Program-made: the position numbers and the translations under genes
The notes under the pieces: generated by a model
What the model saw: the letters and a program-made list of their open reading frames with translations, nothing else
Databases searched by the model: none
What the model was told of the DNA's origin: nothing
Assembly (NCBI GenBank): GCA_032718475.1
Contig: JAUCBJ010008431.1
Coordinates: 1 to 40,654, forward strand
Reading direction: 5' to 3'
Origin: Nemertoderma westbladi
Lineage: Eukaryota; Xenacoelomorpha; Nemertodermatida; Nemertodermatidae
DNA length: 40,654 nucleotides
Shown: positions 1-9,906 of the stretch, one piece after another
Numbering within the stretch: position 1 is the first letter of the stretch
Layout of the letters: every line of letters starts with the position of its first letter

Positions 1-251
1 GGCATTTGCAGCCCTCCGATTGAACGTCTCCCACTCCCTCATTGTTACCATACTTTCCCCCGAAAAGAAAGCTTTACATACAGTGTGAGTTCCTATACTG
101 CGTGTCCAGATCAGTTGATACCAGGGGATACCAGGCCAGCATGATGAACCAACTGGGAAAGAAACTTGAACATCTTATATAGCTTACTATTATGATTATT
201 ATTAACCAAAGAATTAAGGAAGAATTTTATTATAAGTTATTATTGACTTAC

Positions 252-387
252 ATTTGAATTCATGGGGCTAATAAGTTTAACAGAAGATACTTTGTTATCC
301 AGATAGTGAAGGTTTGATGCCACGGGGTATTCTCCATCTCCAACTCCAACTGAAAATGTTTCCTCAACTCCACCATAGTCTTCCAAC
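252..387 (-). CDS. Beta/gamma-crystallin Greek-key motif, single internal exon of a host gene
   Basis: The minus strand encodes 45 codons of a Greek-key motif. The exon opens with LEDYGG, has an aromatic/Gly-rich middle (TFSVGVGDGEYP), and closes with LDNKVSSVKLI. DNKVSS fits the family's calcium-binding signature (N/D)(N/D)xx(S/T)S. The splice signals are good: acceptor TTTGTAG ends at 388 and donor AAT|GTAAGT starts at 251. The exon is 136 nt, entered in phase 2 and left in phase 0. One-motif-per-exon structure of about this size is known for vertebrate beta-crystallins. Most members are secreted or cytosolic Ca-binding or structural proteins; the role of this one cannot be told. No second motif is secure in the window. 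Antisense 1-75 is open and contains FSGES, which might be part of the next motif, but it is too short to call. The rest of the gene lies off the left edge or beyond the BEL element. Confidence 0.72.
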
Positions 388-828
388 CTACAAAGGTAAA
401 TACATGGAATTCCATTGCAAAGCATAGAAAGATGGGTATAATTTATTGAAAAATTATTATATACATGGAGTCAAAGAAAAACAATTTCCAATGAGGTTCC
501 CCCAGAATTATACACTCTAGAGAATACTGGTACACATTTAGCTACCATTTAAGAAAGCAAGGCAGAGAGAGATGTGTCCTAGCTTACAAAACATTTCAAA
601 TTGTTCACAGTGTAATGTTACAGCAAACTGGACTAACCGTAACCGAGGATGAAATAATCCGGTTTTTTAATCTCACTCTGCCTTTTTAATACTGCTTTTT
701 AATATCACCCAGTGCCCGGCGGTGTTGAAATTGACACGCATTGTACAAGCAGTAGGCCTATTGCTCCGAGTTTCCGGCTGGTCGGGTGCAACTACTGCAT
801 CTACATTGCCACACTATAACTCGGGCTC
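388..828. other. Intergenic or intronic DNA, nothing recognised
   Basis: AT-rich sequence upstream (on the minus strand) of the crystallin exon, possibly its intron. I see no open frame with family resemblance and no tandem or inverted repeat worth naming. Confidence 0.5.
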
Positions 829-1196
829 ATGAGGAATGAGTGCTGCGTAGACTATATTCCTATAAACCAAAACCATACCTGGCTTCGCCTATTGAACGCA
901 TTATAAAGATCGTCAGTCTTCGTTTAGGAAAGATATTTAAATACAAAACAGGACGAGCACAACAACACTTATAATGAAGACGAGTACTGCGTTTACTATT
1001 ATTATTATATAAACCACCTGGCTTCACATATTGAACGCATCCCTTGTTATTATTATTATAAAAATCGTCAGCCTGCGTTTAAGAAATTTATTTTTTAATA
1101 CAAAACAGGACGAACTCAATGAGGCTTATAATGAAGACGAGTACTGCGTTTATTATATTCCTATAAACCACATGGCTTCGCATATTGAACGTGCGA
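829..1196. repeat. 157-bp tandem repeat, about 2.4 copies
   Basis: A unit containing AATGAAGACGAGTACTGCGT, then ATAAACCACCTGGCTTC, ATTGAACGCAT, AAATCGTCAG and AATACAAAACAGGACGA recurs. Copy 2 starts at about 973 and copy 3 at about 1130, a spacing of 157 bp. Copy 1 (about 829-972) is more diverged and copy 3 is partial. The unit is not a multiple of three and shows no conserved frame, so I read it as noncoding. Confidence 0.75.
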
Positions 1197-1435
1197 TTGG
1201 AAATAAGTTTGCGCTACCCTTCCGCCCCTTCAGCCCGTGGGTGGTAGATGTCGCGGTTATGTATTGGTTGGTGTGAAGGGGAGGAGGGGGGGGGGGGGGG
1301 GGGGGTGCAGATTAAAAGGGCTGAACATGTACTGTCCCCCTGTCTTTGATTGATTGGCGGTGTGGTTAAATTTCTCAACTACTGATTTTGTGATACAGTC
1401 GCTCAATTTTAATTTGTATCTCATAACTGGGCCTA
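1197..1435. other. Spacer containing a 20-nt G run
   Basis: No gene is seen. An uninterrupted run of 20 G lies at 1286-1305. It is one of six G/C homopolymer runs of 20 nt or more in the window. Confidence 0.6.
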
Positions 1436-1555
1436 GTGCTGTGCGAAGGCCCCACGAACGTGTCTGAGTCTGTACTCCCAGATATTCCCATTGGTGATAT
1501 CTCCTTTACAGAAGTGAAGGCTGCTGCAAAGAGCATTAAGACCAATAGTGCCAGT
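1436..1555 (+). pseudogene. Non-LTR retrotransposon fragment (region just before the reverse transcriptase core)
   Basis: The frame reads IGDISFTEVKAAAKSIKTNSAS. This is the pattern found just upstream of RT motif 1 in many LINEs, where a helix (FTxxEVxxAIxSIKxNxAxG) precedes the DGI motif. The frame ends at the first base of the BEL LTR at 1556, so the LTR element landed inside this old LINE. The continuation on the far side would start near 8049. That stretch reads MQEISSNKL in one frame, which weakly resembles the expected DGISxKLL, but the join is not proven. No endonuclease or downstream RT is present. Confidence 0.5.
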
Positions 1556-2072
1556 TGTTACAGATTGTACATGACCAGTAAAAAAATACCCCTTACTTCG
1601 TACAATGCTTGTAACAAGTCAGCTCGAGCATATTAGCCCACAAAATCCAACCGCTAGCATTCAATATAATATAATGTTTATAATATCAGCTGATATCTAC
1701 ATACCACTATACATTCTTGGCCGGGTAATCTAATTGCTACATTCACTATTCAACTCTCACCAATTATCACCACCTCTAATACCGCATACAATGACAATAA
1801 GACACATTGACCTATGACAGCTCTTCTTTACAACTTCCCTGTCCCTTCGTATCTCAACCTATTTAATCAACTAACAACCGCGATGAAATTCATTCTGTTA
1901 TTAGGGAATCCGAAGTGTATCTTTTTACCGAACATATTTTGATGATATTAAATTCTAACTTCAATAAACATTCCTGTTATTACTATTATGTTATCACAAT
2001 GTTTTTCGGTCATTAAGATTAAATCACGCATAACTGACAGAATCAGAGCGATTAAAGTAAAAAACGCTCACA
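1556..2072 (+). repeat. BEL/Pao 5' LTR (minimum extent)
   Basis: It begins TGTTACAG and matches 7536-8048 to the CA at 2071-2072. A poly(A) signal, AATAAA, lies at about 1962. The only plausible primer-binding site is at 2189, not at 2073, so the true LTR may continue to about 2188, with the 3' copy lacking its last ~115 bp. The alternative is an LTR ending TCACA at 2072 followed by an unusually long leader. Confidence 0.82.
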
Positions 2073-2188
2073 GTAAAAAGATACACCAGTCTTTTTAATA
2101 CCGTCTTTACGGTTGATCAGAATATAACCATATATTTGGTTACTAGGCATTGTTAAATACATATTGTAGATACAGTAGCAGTTGTAAG

Positions 2189-2200
2189 TGGTGGATCCGG
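2189..2200 (+). other. Candidate primer-binding site of the BEL element
   Basis: TGGTGGATCCGG begins with TGG, the complement of a tRNA 3' CCA, and sits 60 bp before the gag ATG. I did not match it to a specific tRNA. Confidence 0.35.
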
Positions 2201-2261
2201 ACGATAAACTACAGCTTACAAATCGAGTTTCAAGAGGATAATCGAGCTGCTCGAGTTCAGG

Positions 2262-5200
2262 ATGGATGAAACACTGACGGCCTTCGACGACTGTGAAGTC
2301 GACGGAAATGAAGGTGAGTTTATTGACGCTCCCCGTACATCAACGGTACTAGTTGGCCCACATAACACGTACGAACCCACTGGGACTGAAGGTATGTCCA
2401 ATGCTTCTGCACTTGGACAAGCCAGTAATCGCACTCTACGTCGTGATAGAAATGACGCAGGTGCCAGGGCTCGAAACTCAGGGACCACGTGTGTGCAAAA
2501 CCCTCCAGACTTAGAAGTATTTAACCGTTCTATTGCAGGTCATAAAGGATATTTTTCCAAGAAAAGAAACATTTTCTTTCAGGATATACGAAAACCGGGA
2601 GGTTTAGACTTAGTGCCTCCAACCTATAAGGAGTGTGTAACTTCTTACAACAGGATATGCGAAACCTACCAAGTATTTATAGAAAAATTATATGACAATA
2701 ATTTTTCTAATGAAGCGAATAAGCTTCAGGGAGAATTTGAAGTGCTAGCAGTAGCTCTCCAGGGGGATCTACAAGAAATGTCTCACCTTATATCCTCAGG
2801 TTCAACTGCAGCCGTTGTGGATAATAATAATTATATTACAGATAATGTTTTACATAAGCCCACTATTAGCGTTACTGATGGTCAATTTTCATCGGCGCAA
2901 CTTCCATTGAAAAACCCAAAGCGCCCCACACATGACCGAGCGTCTGTAAATAGTAGTAGGTCGGGCTCAGTTGCGTCTACTGCTACCAGATTAAGAGCTC
3001 AAGAAAAATTAGAAGGCTTAAAATTAGAACAATTAATTCGAGACCAAGAACGTGAGAAACAAATTAGAGATCTAGAGAGCGAGCGAAAGCTGTGTCAACA
3101 GAGAGACAAATTAAACGCGCTAAAATTAGCTACAGAATTGGCAGAAGAGGAAAATAATGGTGGTACACTGGATGCTAGTGTAAATTATAAATTAACAGAT
3201 AATATAGATATTGAACCAAGCCACAAACCAGTCACTACAAAACAAGACATCGTCGGTAAATCTCAGGAAACATCTATGTCGTCAATAATCTACACACAGA
3301 GTGCACCTCGCAATATGGCACCCGCCGAAAATATAGGAATATCTCCTATACACACGATGACGAATAGCTTTAGTTATCCTACACGTAATCCAGCCCCCTT
3401 TATAAATAGTAGGCCTAGTACACATGAGGGAGGGTTAACTAGAACTACAGATATAAATGCCTATGTTAGCCCAACAAATAGGCCTTTAAATGCGCACTGT
3501 CCTGCGTATATACCATCTGTTTCGATCGCCAGTGCGGGCGGGCAAGTTACGTCACGCCGTATGATCCAATCTGTTGGTTCTAACCCATGTAACTTTACAA
3601 ACACCGTAAGCAATACAAATATACCTACAGCAGGAGACCCATCTTGCATTAACAGCACGGGCTATCATTCTGGCTATAGACAACCATATCAAAACTACAG
3701 TAATGAACTACCATTTGCTCCTGCAGAGACATACGTGTCTACACCATCACAGTTCACTCAATTGAACAACTCTGCTGCTGAGATAACATTTTCCGCCTTA
3801 GACAAACTAAACACAAGATTGACCTTACCTCAACTTGAACCCATTAAATTTAGTGGTGACCCCGGGCAATACATATCCTTCACAGCAACCTTTAGAGCTC
3901 AAGTGGACCTGAAACCCTTTACAGAAATGGAGAAATTTTCATATTTATTGAATTATTTAACAGGTGAACCTCTGCACTTAATATCCTTCCTTTCAGGTTT
4001 GAGCGGCGGGTACACCAGAGCCTGGGAAATACTGCACGACCGGTACGGTCACCCTAGTGTCATTGTAGAACACACTCTTAGAGACTTAACTGATAAGGTC
4101 GATCTAATTTCAGGATCTTTCGAGCAGTGTAAGAAAAAGTTTAGATCTTACGCTGATAAAGTAAGAAACAAGGCTATAATTTTACAACATTTTAATAATA
4201 CGCAAGAAATGAACTCCACAGCAAACTTGCGTATGGTTGCAGCAAACCTGCCCCCCAATGTGATGAGCCGCTGGCGACGCGTAGCGGGCGATATACGCAC
4301 ACATAAGCATCATGAACCTACGCTACACGAGTTAGCCGAATTCATACGGAAAGAAGCCGACACTATGAATGACCCCGTCTACACTTATTCTAATACAGAA
4401 GCCAGACAAGTACATACACCGCCGCAGGACTACAAGTATAAATCAAACATAGAGCAACGACCGAAAATTACCACATTGAATACAGAAGTTGCATTGCAAA
4501 ACACCAATCCAAAGAAAATGCTGAACCTATCCGGTGAAACTAAGGGGAAGGTATCTCATAGTGAAACCGCGGCTCAGTATTCACAGGATGGTGATGCGAT
4601 ACCGAGTATAAGCCAAACCAAAACACGAATTCGAAATTGTATTATTTGCGGGCATAATACCCACGCAGTATTTAGGTGCCCAGAACTATTAAAACTGTCT
4701 GTAAGCGAACGTAATGATCTGGTCACTAATAAACAATTGTGTTATCTCTGTTTCAGCCCTAATCATATAATAAGGGACTGCACAAATTTATATAGGTGTA
4801 CAGTGCCAGGTTGCGGTAAAAGACACAGTTCATTATTGCACAGGAAACATAGCAATAAATCTGGAGATACTTTAAACAAGGTTAGTAATGAACAAGTAGC
4901 ACATGCCGAAATATCGGAAACCGAGCAAAGTAATAACCTAAAAAATAATGCCAGTATAGGTCTAGATGGTCCGCAAACCCAAGAAATACAGCATCTAGAA
5001 GATGCTGCAATTTGCAATATCGAAAATGTAGAGCCAGTGAGTACTACGCCTAATGTGTGGCTGTCTGTTGTACCAGTAAGGATCAAGGTAGAAGGTAAGT
5101 CACTAACAACATATGCGCTACTCGATGGAGGCTCCACCAGCTCAGTAATCGACACACTAATTATAGACACATTACAAATTACAGTTCCTGAACAAGTCGA

Positions 5201-7079
5201 AATAAAGGCCAAGACGGTATTCGACCCCTGTAAGTTAGTTCAAGTTGGTAAACTATCATTCCAGGTAACCCCTGTAGATGGCAAAATGCAGACCAAACGT
5301 GGATTCTTCTTAGACATGAAACATGTTTACGTAGTTTCCCAGTACACCCATAAGTATCGTAACGACCACACTAAATTAAATTTAAACAACTGGCCACATC
5401 TACAGAATCTAACCCCACTACTAGAAAACCCCGATATAGATGTACCGCAGGTTACTATTCTAATTGGGCAGAATTACCCTCAAGTACATAGAAACGACAA
5501 GATCCTAGAGGTCGATGACCCGGAAGCACCCATAGCTATCCGAACACTATTTGGATGGTGTGTCGTTGGACCAGTAAACCAGGAAGAAGACCCAATAATG
5601 AGTAATAATTATTTCATTCAAGAAGACATGGAATTCCAACAAGGGACAAACGCACTAATCTTACAATCCCTAGGACTAGAGCAATATGGCCAAGCAGAGA
5701 AGAGTACTTATACTTCAGAATTAAAGGAGGAGGAACTTAGTATGTCAAGGAACGACAACAAGGCGCTAAAAATACTACAAGACACTACTAGTTTCATAAA
5801 TGGGCATTATTGCGTAGGAATGCTCTGGAAAGAGCAACCACCAGTATTGCATAATAATTATCCCTTAGCTAAGGTAAGGTTGCAAGGGTTATTAAAGAGA
5901 TTAACAGGTAAACCGGATAAGTATCTGCTTTATGATAATATGATAAAGGAATATGAAACTAAAGGCTACGCGAGAAAGCTAGATTTAAGTGAGCAACAAC
6001 ATGTAAGTAATCAAACGTACTACCTGCCGCACCATTATGTGGAGCGCGCAGCAAAACCTAGCACAATACGCATTGTAAAAGATGCCGCCGCCAGATACAA
6101 GGGGGAATGTCTTAATGACTGCCTCTTACAGGGTCCTAACTTGACAAATAAAATTATAGGAATTCTATTGCGTTTCCGCAAGGGAAGCATTGCCTTCATA
6201 GCAGACATAGAAGGCATGTATCATCAGGTGAAAGTCACCGATGAGGATAGCGACAGCTTAAGATTTTTATGGAAGCCAATAGGTAGTAACCAAATAGAAA
6301 CTTACAAAATGCTTGTACATATATTTGGTGCTACAGATTCGTCGTGCATTGCCACCCACACTCTAAGGAGAACCGGGTTGGATAATGCAGACGAATTTGA
6401 TGAAAATGTAATAAACAGTGTACTAACATCATTTTATGTAGATGATATCTGTGAATCCTTAGATACAGTTCCAGAAGCAATAGACCTGGCTCAACAACTC
6501 ATTGCTTGCCTTTCCAAAGGTGGGTTTAGATTACACAAATTCATGTCTAATTCTAGAAAGTTTTTAGAGGCATTGAATGTCTCACACTTAGGTAAACAAT
6601 ACATAAACTTAGACCTGGACAACCTCCCAGCCACAAGAGTGTTGGGTGTCATTTGGGACACCCAATTGGATAATTTTAACTTTAATTTCCAGAAAAAGGA
6701 CGCCCCTCTAACTAAGCGAGGATGCATAAGCGTTGTAAACTCAATATTTGACCCTCTGAACTTTTTATCCCCCTTTGTAGTGAAGGGAAGATTAATTGTA
6801 CGAGATATATGGCATTCCGGTATTGGTTGGGACGAACCAATACCACAGGAATACATCAAAAAATGGACCAAATGGTCTCAACAGATTGCCGAACTGTCTG
6901 TCATACAGATACCCAGAGTGTACCATAGCTTTACTCAGGCATTAGAAAATATAAAGTACCAATTACATCACTTTTGTGACGCCTCCGAAGTAGCATGCGG
7001 TTGCGTTTCATATCTTAGAGTTGAAATGGATGGCCACTGTTTGTATGTAGTTCAATGTTTATTGCATTTATATATTTAG
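2262..7079 (+). CDS. BEL/Pao gag-pol polyprotein, truncated in RNase H
   Basis: A single frame of 1605 codons carries gag and pol, as BEL elements do. In order it holds a gag region with a charged coiled-coil stretch (about residues 245-290), a DUF1759-type gag domain (about 522-700), and two zinc knuckles starting CIICGH at 793 and CYLC at 827. Next come a protease-like motif LLDGGS with Asp955 (the usual second residue T/S is G here), reverse transcriptase with ADIEGMYHQV (Asp1315) and YVDD (Asp1394-1395), and the start of RNase H with FCDAS (Asp1573). After DGHCLYVV the family pattern is lost, and the frame ends 10 codons later. The integrase that should follow is absent, which suggests a deletion junction near 7050. 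Upstream of that the frame is undamaged. The product would act in virus-like particles in the cytoplasm, but this copy would need integrase from another element. Confidence 0.88.
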   Translation: MDETLTAFDDCEVDGNEGEFIDAPRTSTVLVGPHNTYEPTGTEGMSNASALGQASNRTLRRDRNDAGARARNSGTTCVQNPPDLEVFNRSIAGHKGYFSKKRNIFFQDIRKPGGLDLVPPTYKECVTSYNRICETYQVFIEKLYDNNFSNEANKLQGEFEVLAVALQGDLQEMSHLISSGSTAAVVDNNNYITDNVLHKPTISVTDGQFSSAQLPLKNPKRPTHDRASVNSSRSGSVASTATRLRAQEKLEGLKLEQLIRDQEREKQIRDLESERKLCQQRDKLNALKLATELAEEENNGGTLDASVNYKLTDNIDIEPSHKPVTTKQDIVGKSQETSMSSIIYTQSAPRNMAPAENIGISPIHTMTNSFSYPTRNPAPFINSRPSTHEGGLTRTTDINAYVSPTNRPLNAHCPAYIPSVSIASAGGQVTSRRMIQSVGSNPCNFTNTVSNTNIPTAGDPSCINSTGYHSGYRQPYQNYSNELPFAPAETYVSTPSQFTQLNNSAAEITFSALDKLNTRLTLPQLEPIKFSGDPGQYISFTATFRAQVDLKPFTEMEKFSYLLNYLTGEPLHLISFLSGLSGGYTRAWEILHDRYGHPSVIVEHTLRDLTDKVDLISGSFEQCKKKFRSYADKVRNKAIILQHFNNTQEMNSTANLRMVAANLPPNVMSRWRRVAGDIRTHKHHEPTLHELAEFIRKEADTMNDPVYTYSNTEARQVHTPPQDYKYKSNIEQRPKITTLNTEVALQNTNPKKMLNLSGETKGKVSHSETAAQYSQDGDAIPSISQTKTRIRNCIICGHNTHAVFRCPELLKLSVSERNDLVTNKQLCYLCFSPNHIIRDCTNLYRCTVPGCGKRHSSLLHRKHSNKSGDTLNKVSNEQVAHAEISETEQSNNLKNNASIGLDGPQTQEIQHLEDAAICNIENVEPVSTTPNVWLSVVPVRIKVEGKSLTTYALLDGGSTSSVIDTLIIDTLQITVPEQVEIKAKTVFDPCKLVQVGKLSFQVTPVDGKMQTKRGFFLDMKHVYVVSQYTHKYRNDHTKLNLNNWPHLQNLTPLLENPDIDVPQVTILIGQNYPQVHRNDKILEVDDPEAPIAIRTLFGWCVVGPVNQEEDPIMSNNYFIQEDMEFQQGTNALILQSLGLEQYGQAEKSTYTSELKEEELSMSRNDNKALKILQDTTSFINGHYCVGMLWKEQPPVLHNNYPLAKVRLQGLLKRLTGKPDKYLLYDNMIKEYETKGYARKLDLSEQQHVSNQTYYLPHHYVERAAKPSTIRIVKDAAARYKGECLNDCLLQGPNLTNKIIGILLRFRKGSIAFIADIEGMYHQVKVTDEDSDSLRFLWKPIGSNQIETYKMLVHIFGATDSSCIATHTLRRTGLDNADEFDENVINSVLTSFYVDDICESLDTVPEAIDLAQQLIACLSKGGFRLHKFMSNSRKFLEALNVSHLGKQYINLDLDNLPATRVLGVIWDTQLDNFNFNFQKKDAPLTKRGCISVVNSIFDPLNFLSPFVVKGRLIVRDIWHSGIGWDEPIPQEYIKKWTKWSQQIAELSVIQIPRVYHSFTQALENIKYQLHHFCDASEVACGCVSYLRVEMDGHCLYVVQCLLHLYI

Positions 7080-7535
7080 TATTATAGTTTGTGCAATACG
7101 ATTTCTCACTAACACTCACTAACATTTATTTCATTTAACATTTCTCTCAAACATTATTATCAGACTATATTGACAAGACTAGTTTCGACCACAGAGACAG
7201 AACGAAATAATCTAAAATCGTCACTCTAGTCTATGCTATATACTATATACTAGCTACCGTATGTTATACTGTACTATACAATCTCTATAATAATCGATAT
7301 TAAAATAAAATAAATAAATAGATAAATAATAAAATTTAAAATTAAAAACAAATTAATAATAAAAGACCCTTATCTCAAATGAATGCTATTCGGTAAAATA
7401 AAGTAAAAGAAAAGGGTTGCAAATAAAAAAGGAAAGTAGACACGGGCAAACAGTCTACTAGCGCCCTTCCCCCACAAAAAAAAATAAAATAAAATTTTTT
7501 TGAGATTTTGGCTTCGCAATATCTCAAGAGGGGAC
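7080..7535 (+). other. Noncoding 3' part of the BEL element with polypurine tract
   Basis: AT-rich sequence of about 450 bp with no open frame replaces the integrase region. AAGAGGGGA, ending one base before the 3' LTR, is the likely plus-strand primer. Several AAATAAATAAAA-type simple stretches lie at 7300-7350 and 7478-7500. Confidence 0.65.
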
Positions 7536-8048
7536 TGTTACAGATTGTACATGACCAGTAAAAAAATACCCCTTACTTCGTACAATGCTTGTAACAAGTC
7601 AGCTCGAGCATATTAGCCCACAAAATCCAACCGCTAGCATTCAATATAATATAATGTTTATAATATCAGCTGATATCTACCACTATACATTCTTGGCCGG
7701 GTAATCTAATTGCTACATTCACTATTCAACTCTCACCAATTATCACCACCTCTAATACCGCATACAATGACAATAAGACACATTGACCTATGACAGCTCT
7801 TCTTTACAACTTCCCTGTCCCTTCGTGTCTCAACCTATTTAATCAACTAACAACCGCGATGAAATTCATTCTGTTATTAGGGAATCCGAAGTGTATCTTT
7901 TTACCGAACATATTTTGATGATATTAAATTCTAACTTCAATAAACATTCCTGTTATTACTATTATGTTATCACAATGTTTTTCGGTCATTAAGATTAAAT
8001 CACGCATAACTGACAGAATCAGAGCGATTAAAGTAAAAAACGCTCACA
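7536..8048 (+). repeat. BEL/Pao 3' LTR (possibly 3'-truncated)
   Basis: It matches 1556-2072 apart from a missing CATA after ATCTAC and one substitution. Homology stops at TCACA (8044-8048), and the following bases ATCCATGCAGG do not match the sequence after 2072. Confidence 0.85.
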
Positions 8049-8768
8049 ATCCATGCAGGAGATATCTTCCAATAAACTTTAATTAGATTTAAATGTATAA
8101 TTAATACTGTGTACCTGTTTATAAATTTAACTTATATTCGAAATAGTATATGATTAAAATGTATAAATGAGCATCCATAAATCCTTTCTTCACATACCGA
8201 ACGTTGATAAGTTGACATAATGTAACAAAATTACATACATCATTGCTTGCAAAGGTCTTCAGCGTTAAAGACACTTGTTTATTTATGTAAACCTCCCACG
8301 CTGCGCTCGTCCGGTACATAAATAAACTCGGGTCATAATGCTGCAAAGTGCTACTTTGCACACAATGATGTAAATACTTAGTATATTAGCCAATCAACTG
8401 CGCTTGACAACTGTTGCTGTGTTATGGCTGACGTCAAATTAACAAGTTCCTAAAACGGCCTGATTTTTCGATCAGATCTGATTTTGCTAATTTTGCGTTT
8501 TAAAATCGCTATAACTCAGCCAATATTAATTTTTTTGAAGTAAAATTGCTCTCTGGGGTTTTTTCACATGCTCTTCACATGAAACCAACGAAAACTCGAA
8601 AAAAAATTTCCGAGTCGCCTACCCCATCACAAATTTATTTTATCAACGTTCATTTCCACAAATTTAATTAATTCGATTTTCAAAATTGTCTTTGCGTGCT
8701 TACTCTTAACACGCTATTTCGACATTTTCATGACTTTACTTTTAATAAGTCTATAAATGGGCAATGCG

Positions 8769-8806
<38 letters not shown>

Positions 8807-9007
8807 AGGTACAGTAAACCTGTTTGAAAATTTAGCGATAATAAAAACTGCACCCAATGGAATATCCACGAATTTATAAGGAGTTAGTGTTCAAAAATAT
8901 ATCTATAATTTCTAAGGATGTGTGTTTCAATAATACCGTATTTCAACTGCGATGAACAATTCAGATATATTCCAACCCAACAATGATATAAAATAGAACA
9001 ATATTAC
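8049..9007. other. Spacer, probably intron of the GST gene (minus strand)
   Basis: AT-rich DNA downstream of the GST donor site. It contains a run of about 30 A at 8774-8803. I searched the antisense strand down to 1 for the GST C-terminal helical domain and saw none. The sequence at 8445-8640, with its ATAACTCAGCC-type wording, looks like repetitive DNA but I cannot assign it. Confidence 0.5.
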
Positions 9008-9235
9008 CTTGTTAATTAGATACCTCATAATAGCCCGAGATTCATTTAGATACAGCTCGCCATCTTCCATAACCGGTACTTTTTGTCTGGGGTTCACCCT
9101 CGTATACTTTGGGCTTTTCTGTTCCCCGACGAAGAGGTTGATTTCGTGGCATTTGTGCTCTAAATGCAGCTTCTCCAAAAGAACTTTGCAGGCGACACTT
9201 GGTGGACTGCCTGGACTATACCAGATGACTATCAT
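9008..9235 (-). CDS. Glutathione S-transferase, N-terminal domain exon (delta/theta-like)
   Basis: The minus strand reads 76 codons from ATG at 9235-9233 to AAG at 9010-9008, followed at once by donor GTAATAT, so this is a phase-0 coding exon. The protein is the thioredoxin-fold glutathione-binding domain: MIVIWYSPGSPPSVACK at the N terminus carries the serine-rich catalytic loop of delta/epsilon/theta classes. RVNPRQKVPVMEDG contains the cis-proline VPV, and LNESRAIMRYL is the glutathione gamma-glutamyl binding segment (ESRAI). The length is normal for this domain, but the C-terminal helical domain is not found nearby. The family conjugates glutathione to electrophiles in the cytosol. The exon has no frameshift or stop. 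Whether the gene is complete, or the exon was orphaned by surrounding transposon traffic, cannot be seen here. Confidence 0.8.
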
Positions 9236-9335
9236 ATTTACTGATTCAGAATCCAAATTAATTTAATTAATATCTAATAATTAATATTTTCTTTATCGTT
9301 ATTTACTATGATTTCATTTAAAATAAACTGAAAGG

Positions 9336-9413
9336 GTTTACTGTGGAAGATCACCCATGGTGGTGAACAGGCATTCCTTGGCTTAATGAGCCTAAAGGAT
9401 TCCCCATTCAAAA
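9336..9413 (+). mobile_element. SINE 3'-end fragment
   Basis: This segment is the reverse complement, with few differences, of 38879-38957. That is the 3' part of the tRNA-derived SINE at 38879-39150. Shared blocks include TTTACTGTGGAAGATCA, TGGTGGTGAACAGGCATTCC and GAGCCTAAA. The tRNA-like head is missing, as in a 5'-truncated copy, and an A-rich tract follows (from 9410). Confidence 0.75.
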
Positions 9414-9895
9414 AATTTAAATTAAAATTATTAAAAAAAAGTAATTTAAGTATTATTACTCACGATTTTTAGGCAACTATAACTATTTTAAATAATTCAA
9501 TACTAAAAAAAATTCTTAGCACTAGAATATCATTAATTTACAAAAATAAACCCAATTCAAAATTTTAAAGAGAACCAAATTTTTGGTTTATGTACAATAA
9601 TTGATGTAGAGAGTTAAAATTGCAAGTTAGTATTTAATAAATTATAATATCAATATAATGATGGGTGTTGCAATTTACATGTTTTCAGTATGCAACGTCC
9701 TGTATATACATTGATACAATGACAACTGTATTATAATTTAGGAATGTTAAACCTAAATAAATTCTTGGCAATTATCTACCTTATATTTACAAGGGGATCT
9801 CATAATACTTGGCCAGCATGTGATACTCACATATTTCCATTATGAATTCGGTTATCAATCAATCTTTTTGTTCGCAATATGTAGTAAGCATTGTA
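9414..9895. other. AT-rich spacer, nothing recognised
   Basis: No family-like frame, RNA gene or organised repeat is visible before the target-site duplication of the next element. Confidence 0.5.
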
Positions 9896-9906
9896 CATAA
9901 TATGGA

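Larger units (their letters stand above)
1556..8048 (+). mobile_element. BEL/Pao LTR retrotransposon, young but integrase-deleted
   Basis: The element has two direct LTRs, a single gag-pol ORF (2262-7079) of BEL/Pao type, and a polypurine tract (AAGAGGGGA, about 7526-7534) just before the 3' LTR. Over their shared length the LTRs differ by one substitution (1860 A against G) and one 4-bp indel, so the insertion is recent. Two things are missing. Coding sequence stops shortly after the first RNase H aspartate, with no integrase, so this copy cannot be autonomous. No target-site duplication flanks it: the 5 bp before 1556 are CCAGT, and those after 8048 are ATCCA. The clear 3' homology ends at 8048, whereas the 5' LTR may run on to about 2188. 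Confidence 0.88.

Noticed and set aside
1556-1636. C-terminal part of the 66-codon frame starting at 1436
   Set aside because: From 1556 the frame runs into the BEL LTR. Only the first 40 codons belong to the LINE fragment.
8774-8803. A30 run as the poly(A) tail of a processed pseudogene
   Set aside because: No reading frame or target duplication is visible upstream; a simple homopolymer or SINE tail is equally likely.
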